Shown in pieces: positions 14,723 through 19,066 of a stretch of 19,066 nucleotides of DNA; position 1 is the stretch's first letter, and every line of letters begins with the position of its first letter. Origin of the DNA: JACQFZ01 sp036381895 (GTDB taxonomy: Bacteria > Pseudomonadota > Gammaproteobacteria > Acidiferrobacterales > Sulfurifustaceae); the NCBI GenBank assembly GCA_036381895.1, contig DASVBY010000024.1:1-19066 (forward strand), written 5' to 3'. The position numbers and the translations under genes were made by a program. Under the pieces are notes generated by a model. It was not told the origin of the DNA, searched no databases, and saw only the letters and a program-made list of their open reading frames with translations.

Positions 14723-15673
14723 ATGAAAGGCAAGATCAAGAACGCACTGCCGGCTGGATACATGCTGCGGCAGTACCAGATCATTCGCACGCTCGGCGGC
14801 GGCGGGTTCAGCATCGTGTACGTGGCGCAGGACACCCAGCGCCAGCAGAAGGTGGTGATCAAGGAGTACCTGCCGACCGATCAGGCGGTCCGCGGCGAGG
14901 ACACCTCGGTCCAGAGCCTGTCGGCCGAGACCGACGTTACGTTCCGCCAGGGCATCAGGCGCTTCTTCGACGAAGCGGCGGTGCTCGCGCGCATCAACCA
15001 CCCGAGCATCGTGCGGGTGCTCGACTTCTTCCGCGACAACAACACGGTGTACCTCGTCATGCGCTACGAGGAAGGCACCGATCTCGGCAGCTACATCCGC
15101 CAGCGGCGCGGCGGGCTGTCCGAGAAGTTCCTGCGCACCGTGTTCCCGCAACTGCTCCTCGGACTGCGCGAGCTGCACTCGCACAACCTGCTGCACCTCG
15201 ACATCAAGCCGCCGAACATCTTCCTGCGCCCTGGCGGCAAACCGCTGCTGCTCGACTTCGGCGCCGCGCAGCCCGCCTACCGCGACAACCGCCTGCTCGG
15301 CGCGCACACACTCACCGTCGGCTACGCGCCGATCGAGCAGCACCGGCGCGGGCACCTCGGGCCGTGGACCGATCTCTACGCGATCGGCGCTTCGATGTAC
15401 GCCTGCATCAACGGCAAGGCGCCGCCCGCCGCGACCGCGCGCGCCGAGCGCGACAAGTACCGCCCCGCGGTGCGCGCGTTCGCCGGGCGCTACAGCCGCC
15501 AGCTGCTCGAGGCGATCGACTGGTGCCTGCAGATGGACCAGACGGAGCGCCCGCAGACGGTGCAGCAGCTGCTCGAGTTCCTGGAGCAGCCGGTGGCCGC
15601 CGAGACCGCGCCCGCGCCGGGCGTGCTCGAGAGGCTGTTCAAGCTGTCCTGGCTGCACAAGAAGCAGGCCTGA
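14723..15673 (+). CDS. Soluble Ser/Thr protein kinase, non-RD type
   Basis: This 316-residue Hanks-type kinase has all main catalytic elements: the glycine loop GGGGFS (25-30), Lys47 in VVIKEYLP, the alpha-C Glu84, the catalytic loop HLDIKPPN (158-165, Asp160), the DFG motif (178-180) and GYAPIEQ (200-206) in place of the APE motif. Leucine replaces the arginine of the usual HRD, so it is a non-RD kinase and may not need activation-loop phosphorylation. There is no transmembrane segment, PASTA or other sensor domain. After the fold ends near residue 290, a short tail holds a basic amphipathic stretch, VLERLFKLSWLHKK. Its stop shares one base with the start of the PP2C phosphatase (TGATG), indicating a coupled kinase-phosphatase pair. 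Substrates are unknown. Confidence 0.93.
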   Translation: MKGKIKNALPAGYMLRQYQIIRTLGGGGFSIVYVAQDTQRQQKVVIKEYLPTDQAVRGEDTSVQSLSAETDVTFRQGIRRFFDEAAVLARINHPSIVRVLDFFRDNNTVYLVMRYEEGTDLGSYIRQRRGGLSEKFLRTVFPQLLLGLRELHSHNLLHLDIKPPNIFLRPGGKPLLLDFGAAQPAYRDNRLLGAHTLTVGYAPIEQHRRGHLGPWTDLYAIGASMYACINGKAPPAATARAERDKYRPAVRAFAGRYSRQLLEAIDWCLQMDQTERPQTVQQLLEFLEQPVAAETAPAPGVLERLFKLSWLHKKQA

Positions 15674-16638
15674 TGAAGTACCAGATCGCGCAGCTCTCGA
15701 GCGCGGGCGGCCGCAGCAGCAACGAGGACCGCTGCGCGATCGGCGAGCGCAAGAACGCGGTGCTGCTCGCGGTCGCCGACGGGCTCGGCGGGCATACCGG
15801 CGGCGAGCTCGCGGCGCAGACCGCCATCGAAACCGTGATGCGCCTGTTTCAGGGCGTGAAGCAGCCGCGCATCACCGACCCTTTCGCCTTTCTCGCGTTC
15901 ACCATGTTCAAGGCGCATCGCGCGATCGTGGGCCGCGCGCAGGCGCACGCGCCGCCGCTCGAAGCGCGCACGACCTGCGTGCTCTGCCTGGTGCAGGAGG
16001 GCTACGCCTACTGGGCGCACGTCGGCGACAGCCGCCTCTATCACTTTCGCGCCGGGCGCCTGCTCACGCGCACCGAGGACCATTCGACCATCGAGGAGCT
16101 GCGGCGCGACGGCGTCATCAGCGAGGACGAGATGGCGAGCCACCCGCGCAAGAGCTATCTCCTGCGCTGCCTCGGCGGGCGCAGCGAGCCGCGCATCAGC
16201 CTCGGGCCGGAAACGGCGCTGCAGACGGGCGATACGCTGCTCCTCTGCAGCGACGGGCTCTGGGAAGGCCTGCCGGCCGAGGACATCGCGAAGCATCTCG
16301 CCGGGCCGCGGCTCGAGCGCGACGTCGAGGAGATGGTGTACGCGGCCGAGAAGCGCATGGGCGCGAACTGCGACAACGTGACCGTCGCGTGCCTGCGCTG
16401 GGAGGACCGGCCCGCGCCGACGGTCGCGCTGCGCGCGCCGATCGCACCGCAGGTGGATGCGGAGTTGCTGTGGCGCGGCGCCGCTTCCAAACGCGCCGCG
16501 CGCCGGGCTGCGGCGCCGGCCGCGGCCGCCAAGACCGCACCGGCGCCGCGCGCGAAGCCCGCCGACCGGCGCGAGCTGATCGAGGAGCGCATTCAGGAGA
16601 TCGAGGAATACCTGCGCCGCTTCGAGCCGAAGAGCTGA
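15673..16638 (+). CDS. PP2C-family protein Ser/Thr phosphatase
   Basis: This 321-residue protein carries the metal-binding motifs of PPM/PP2C phosphatases: NED (17-19), DGLGGH (36-41), GDSR (118-121), SDGLWE (193-198) and DN (234-235). It should dephosphorylate targets of the kinase encoded immediately upstream, and perhaps the kinase itself. After the catalytic domain (about 245 residues) comes an Ala/Pro/Lys-rich linker (about 265-297). A charged helix, RRELIEERIQEIEEYLRR, ends the protein and may be a small coiled coil. The open frame extends far upstream of 15673, but that part is antisense or out of frame to yicC and the kinase gene; the ATG overlapping the kinase stop is the natural start. 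Confidence 0.93.
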   Translation: MKYQIAQLSSAGGRSSNEDRCAIGERKNAVLLAVADGLGGHTGGELAAQTAIETVMRLFQGVKQPRITDPFAFLAFTMFKAHRAIVGRAQAHAPPLEARTTCVLCLVQEGYAYWAHVGDSRLYHFRAGRLLTRTEDHSTIEELRRDGVISEDEMASHPRKSYLLRCLGGRSEPRISLGPETALQTGDTLLLCSDGLWEGLPAEDIAKHLAGPRLERDVEEMVYAAEKRMGANCDNVTVACLRWEDRPAPTVALRAPIAPQVDAELLWRGAASKRAARRAAAPAAAAKTAPAPRAKPADRRELIEERIQEIEEYLRRFEPKS

Positions 16639-16641
16639 ACG

Positions 16642-16660
16642 CGCCGAGTCGCCATCGGCG
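16642..16660 (+). terminator. Weak hairpin after the phosphatase gene
   Basis: CGCCGA (16642-16647) pairs with TCGGCG (16655-16660) across 7 bases, right after the phosphatase stop. No U-tract follows, and the rph promoter candidate begins 10 bases later, so any termination is likely partial. Confidence 0.25.
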
Positions 16661-16666
16661 GCGCTC

Positions 16667-16675
16667 TGCTAGAAT
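16667..16675 (+). promoter_or_regulatory. Candidate extended -10 promoter of rph
   Basis: TGCTAGAAT (16667-16675) matches an extended -10 element (TGn followed by TAGAAT). It lies 33 bases before the rph start codon. The -35 region is poor, as is common for extended -10 promoters. It would let rph-rdgB be transcribed apart from the kinase-phosphatase pair. Confidence 0.5.
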
Positions 16676-16708
16676 GCGCGCTCGTTCCGTGCCTGCGAGA
16701 CCCCTTTC

Positions 16709-17425
16709 ATGCGCCCGAGCGGCCGCGCCCCCGATGAGCTGCGTCCCATCCGCATCACGCGCGGGTACACGCGCCACGCCGAAGGCTCGGTGCTGATCGA
16801 GTTCGGCGACACGCGCGTGCTCTGCACCGCGAGCGTCGAAGAGAAAGTCCCGCCGTTCCTGAAGGGCAAGGGCCAGGGCTGGGTCACGGCCGAGTACGGC
16901 ATGCTCCCGCGCGCCACGCACGAGCGCACGCCGCGCGAGGCGGCGCGCGGCAAGCAGGGCGGACGCACGCTCGAGATTCAGCGCCTGATCGGCCGGTCGC
17001 TGCGTGCCGCGGTCGATCTCGAGCGCCTCGGCGAGCGCACCATCACGATCGACTGCGACGTGATCCAGGCGGACGGCGGCACGCGCACGGCGTCGATCAC
17101 CGGCGGCTGCGTCGCCCTCGTCGATGCGCTGCGCACACTGGAACGCAACGGCCTGGTCGCGCAGAGCCCGTTCAAGGGGCTGGTCGCTTCCGTTTCCGCC
17201 GGCCTCGTCGACGGCGAGGCGGTGCTCGATCTCGACTACGCCGAGGACTCGAGCGCCGAGACGGACATGAACTTCGTGCTGAACGAGGCGCTCGAGTTCA
17301 TCGAGATCCAGGGCACGGCCGAGCGCGGCAGCTTCACGCGCGAGCAGATGGATGCGATGGCCGAGCTCGCGCGCCGCGGCGTCGCGCAGCTGATCGAGCA
17401 GCAGCGCCGCGCGCTCGCGGAGTAG
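16709..17425 (+). CDS. rph: Ribonuclease PH
   Basis: RNase PH trims the 3' ends of tRNA precursors and other RNAs by phosphorolysis. The 238-residue product has the family length and signatures: GSVLIEFGDTRVLCTASVE, GKGQGWVTAEYGMLPRATH, phosphate-contact Arg86 in GRTLEIQRLIGRSLRA, GGTRTASITGG (123-133), and the metal-binding aspartates in YAEDSSAETDMNF (Asp180, Asp186). The ATG at 16709 gives MRPSGRAPDELRPI, the typical start. Two bases separate its stop from the rdgB start, so the two are almost certainly co-translated. It acts in RNA metabolism, like YicC on the opposite side of the kinase-phosphatase pair. Confidence 0.97.
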   Translation: MRPSGRAPDELRPIRITRGYTRHAEGSVLIEFGDTRVLCTASVEEKVPPFLKGKGQGWVTAEYGMLPRATHERTPREAARGKQGGRTLEIQRLIGRSLRAAVDLERLGERTITIDCDVIQADGGTRTASITGGCVALVDALRTLERNGLVAQSPFKGLVASVSAGLVDGEAVLDLDYAEDSSAETDMNFVLNEALEFIEIQGTAERGSFTREQMDAMAELARRGVAQLIEQQRRALAE

Positions 17426-17427
17426 CG

Positions 17428-18027
17428 ATGGCGCGCAAAGTCGTGCTCGCGAGCGGCAACGCCGGCAAGGTGCGCGAGATCAACCAGCTCCTCGCCGGGC
17501 TCGACATCAACGTGGTCGCACAGTCGGATTTCGGCGTGCCCGCGGTGGAGGAAACCGGCCTCACGTTCGTCGAGAACGCGATCCAGAAGGCGCGCAATGC
17601 GGCGCACCACACGGGCTGCCCGGCGATCGCCGACGACTCCGGCCTGGAAGTGGACGCGCTCGGCGGCGCGCCGGGCGTGCACTCGGCGCGCTACGCCGGC
17701 GACGCGGCCGATGACGCGGCGAACGTCGCCAAGCTCCTCGCGGCGCTCGAGCACGTGCCGGACGCCGAGCGCCGCGCGCGCTTCCAGTGCGTCATTGTCT
17801 ATCTGCGGCATGCGGCCGACCCGGTGCCGCTGATCGCGCAGGGCACCTGGGAAGGACGCATCGCGCGCGCGCCGCGCGGCACCAACGGCTTCGGCTACGA
17901 TCCGGTGTTCTTCGTGCCGACCCACGGCTGCACGGCCGCGGAGCTCCCGCCCGACGTGAAGAACGCGCTCAGCCACCGCGGGCAGGCGCTGCGCGCGCTG
18001 CTCGCCGCGCTCGAGGCCCGGGCCTGA
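17428..18027 (+). CDS. rdgB: RdgB XTP/dITP diphosphatase (Ham1 family)
   Basis: This 199-residue enzyme removes the non-canonical purine nucleotides dITP, ITP and XTP by hydrolysing them to monophosphates. Family motifs are complete: VLASGNAGKVREI (residues 6-18), the metal and catalytic residues in Glu42 and ADDSGLEVDALGG (68-80), GVHSARYAG, TNGFGYDPVF (152-161) and LSHRGQALR (181-189). GGAG at the end of rph, five bases before the stop codon-spanning start region, serves as ribosome binding site. It follows rph immediately and precedes the DMT exporter and hemW in the same direction; rph-rdgB-hemW is a recurrent order in proteobacteria, here interrupted by the exporter. Confidence 0.97.
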   Translation: MARKVVLASGNAGKVREINQLLAGLDINVVAQSDFGVPAVEETGLTFVENAIQKARNAAHHTGCPAIADDSGLEVDALGGAPGVHSARYAGDAADDAANVAKLLAALEHVPDAERRARFQCVIVYLRHAADPVPLIAQGTWEGRIARAPRGTNGFGYDPVFFVPTHGCTAAELPPDVKNALSHRGQALRALLAALEARA

Positions 18028-18037
18028 CACGGTACGC

Positions 18038-18952
18038 ATGAGCCGACCGGCGGGCTGGAAGCTCAAGGCGGCTGCCGCCTTTGCGGCGGTGTACGTCGTC
18101 TGGGGCTCGACCTATCTTGCGATCCGCATCGGCGTGCAGAAGCTGCCGCCCGCCTTGTTCGCGGGGAGCCGCTTTCTCGCGGCGGGCGTGCTGCTCGCCG
18201 CGTACGCGCGCTTCATCGGACAGCCGTGGCCCCGGGGCGGGCGCGAATGGCGCATCATCGCCGTCGTCGGCGTGCTCCTCCTCATCGGCGGCAACGGGCT
18301 CGTCGTGGTCGGCTCGCAATGGATCCCTTCCAATCTGGTGGCGCTCATCGTCGCCACCGCGGCGCTCTGGCTCGCCGGGTTCGGCACCCTCGGCCCGCAG
18401 GGCGAACCGCTGTCGCGCCAGGCGCTGGTCGGCCTGCTCCTCGGGTTCGGCGGGGTCGCGCTGCTGCTGCGGCCGGCCGCGACGCTCTCAACCGAGTTCA
18501 TCTGGGGCCAGGCGGCCGTGCTCGGCGCGGCCGTACTGTGGGCGGCCGGCTCGATCTACGGGAAACGGCAGCGGCCGGCGACGCCGCCGCTCATGTCGGC
18601 GGCAATGCAATCGCTCGTTGCCGGAAGCCTCCTCTTGCTCGCGGGGTTCGCCATCGGCGAGGCGGCGGCCTGGGAGTGGTCCTGGGGCGCGGGCGCGACA
18701 CTCGGCTACCTGATCGTCTTCGGTTCCGGCGCGTTCGCGGCCTACGTGTGGCTGGTGCACCAGGTGAGTCCGGCCGCGCTCGGCACCTACGCCTACGTCA
18801 ACCCGGCCATCGCCGTCGTGCTCGGCTGGTGGCTCCTCGACGAGCGGCTCGACGATCTGCAGCTGCTCGGCATGGCGACGGTGCTCGCCGGCGTGGTGCT
18901 CGTCAGCACCGCGCCTGCGCGCGTGCCGGCGCCGTCCGCGCAGCCGCGCTAG
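18038..18952 (+). CDS. EamA/DMT-family exporter, YedA-like
   Basis: This 304-residue inner-membrane protein has ten hydrophobic segments in two EamA repeats. The first begins AAVYVVWGSTYLAIRIGV (about 15-32) and the second about residue 150 (IWGQAAVLGAAVLWAAGSIYGK). TYAYVNPAIAVVLGWWLLDE near the end is typical of the YedA/RhaT-like drug and metabolite transporters. The family exports amino acids, metabolites or drugs; the substrate cannot be read from the sequence. It starts 10 bases after the rdgB stop with no strong ribosome binding site, suggesting that it belongs to the rph-rdgB transcript. It looks like an insertion into the rdgB-hemW neighbourhood, with no sign of unusual base composition. 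Confidence 0.9.
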   Translation: MSRPAGWKLKAAAAFAAVYVVWGSTYLAIRIGVQKLPPALFAGSRFLAAGVLLAAYARFIGQPWPRGGREWRIIAVVGVLLLIGGNGLVVVGSQWIPSNLVALIVATAALWLAGFGTLGPQGEPLSRQALVGLLLGFGGVALLLRPAATLSTEFIWGQAAVLGAAVLWAAGSIYGKRQRPATPPLMSAAMQSLVAGSLLLLAGFAIGEAAAWEWSWGAGATLGYLIVFGSGAFAAYVWLVHQVSPAALGTYAYVNPAIAVVLGWWLLDERLDDLQLLGMATVLAGVVLVSTAPARVPAPSAQPR

Positions 18953-18959
18953 AACGCGA

Positions 18960-18965
18960 TATCAT
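18960..18965 (+). promoter_or_regulatory. Candidate -10 element of hemW
   Basis: TATCAT at 18960-18965 matches five of six -10 consensus bases. It overlaps an upstream ATG (18964-18966), which argues that hemW starts at the later ATG. The -35 region is not recognisable. Confidence 0.25.
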
Positions 18966-19005
18966 GGGGCGTTCCCTGCACCGCGGCGCTGCGCCGCCGG
19001 CCGCC

Positions 19006-19066
19006 ATGTCGATCCTCGCTCCGCCGCCGCTATCGCTGTACGTCCACTTGCCCTGGTGCGTGCGCA
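19006..19066 (+). CDS. hemW: HemW, radical SAM heme chaperone (5' end only)
   Basis: Only about 20 codons are present before the right edge. The reading MSILAPPPLSLYVHLPWCVR is the characteristic start of HemW (formerly called an oxygen-independent coproporphyrinogen III oxidase-like protein). The radical-SAM cysteines normally follow at once: the Cys18 seen here is the first, and the next would fall just past the edge. HemW binds heme and an Fe-S cluster and delivers heme to respiratory enzymes. An in-frame ATG at 18964 would add 14 residues (MGRSLHRGAAPPAA). The later ATG is preferred because family members start close to the LYVH(I/L)PWC motif. Context after rph-rdgB supports the call. Confidence 0.85.
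   Translation, partial: MSILAPPPLSLYVHLPWCVR

Noticed and set aside
13480..15672. Long upstream extension of the phosphatase frame
   Set aside because: It reads antisense through gmk and yicC and out of frame through the kinase gene, with low-complexity Arg/Pro/Ala composition. PP2C similarity begins only at 15673.
18014..18025. 12-bp palindrome AGGCCCGGGCCT at the end of rdgB
   Set aside because: It lies within codons for Glu-Ala-Arg-Ala and the stop region, and such GC palindromes arise easily by chance here.

Overview
The window is a stretch of very GC-rich proteobacterial chromosome that is densely packed with intact genes. The gammaproteobacterial style of CysB, the block yicC-gmk-rpoZ-spoT-ridA-recG-ubiA and the order rph-rdgB-hemW suggest a basal gammaproteobacterium (Chromatiales or Acidiferrobacterales-like), with gene order also reminiscent of betaproteobacteria. 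This placement is inferred from gene content and order only. I see no tRNA, rRNA, CRISPR array, prophage or insertion sequence. No gene-free stretch exceeds about 180 bases.

Left region (1-1524): the 5' part of a siroheme nitrite/sulfite reductase gene runs leftward off the edge. It is divergent from cysB, the regulator of sulfur assimilation. Between them is an AT-rich island with a perfect 9-bp inverted repeat, a good candidate CysB operator.

Left-centre (1615-6024, all minus strand): a large secreted protein of unknown function with many cysteines, a small DUF486 membrane protein, a COG2945-type alpha/beta hydrolase, and a CaCA-superfamily cation antiporter with unusual second halves of its alpha repeats. 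These look like separate short units rather than one pathway.

Centre (6053-14592, minus strand): a run reading yicC, gmk, rpoZ, spoT, ridA, recG, ubiA, gst. It combines RNA turnover (YicC), guanine nucleotide supply (Gmk), the RNA polymerase omega subunit, (p)ppGpp synthesis and hydrolysis (SpoT), enamine detoxification (RidA), fork rescue (RecG), ubiquinone synthesis (UbiA) and a YibF-like glutathione transferase. rpoZ and spoT overlap by 71 bp. recG-ubiA and ubiA-gst each overlap by 4 bp. Two REP-like palindromes lie between recG and ridA.

Right region (14723-19066, plus strand): a soluble Ser/Thr kinase and a PP2C phosphatase, overlapping by one base and divergent from yicC, then rph (RNase PH), rdgB (house-cleaning NTPase), an EamA/DMT exporter and the start of hemW.

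Most of the window is conserved housekeeping DNA. The points most worth following up are the unassigned 693-residue secreted protein, the kinase/phosphatase pair inside an RNA and nucleotide-metabolism hub, the divergent antiporter, the rpoZ/spoT overlap and the cysB operator. I found no convincing evidence of an entirely new multi-gene system.
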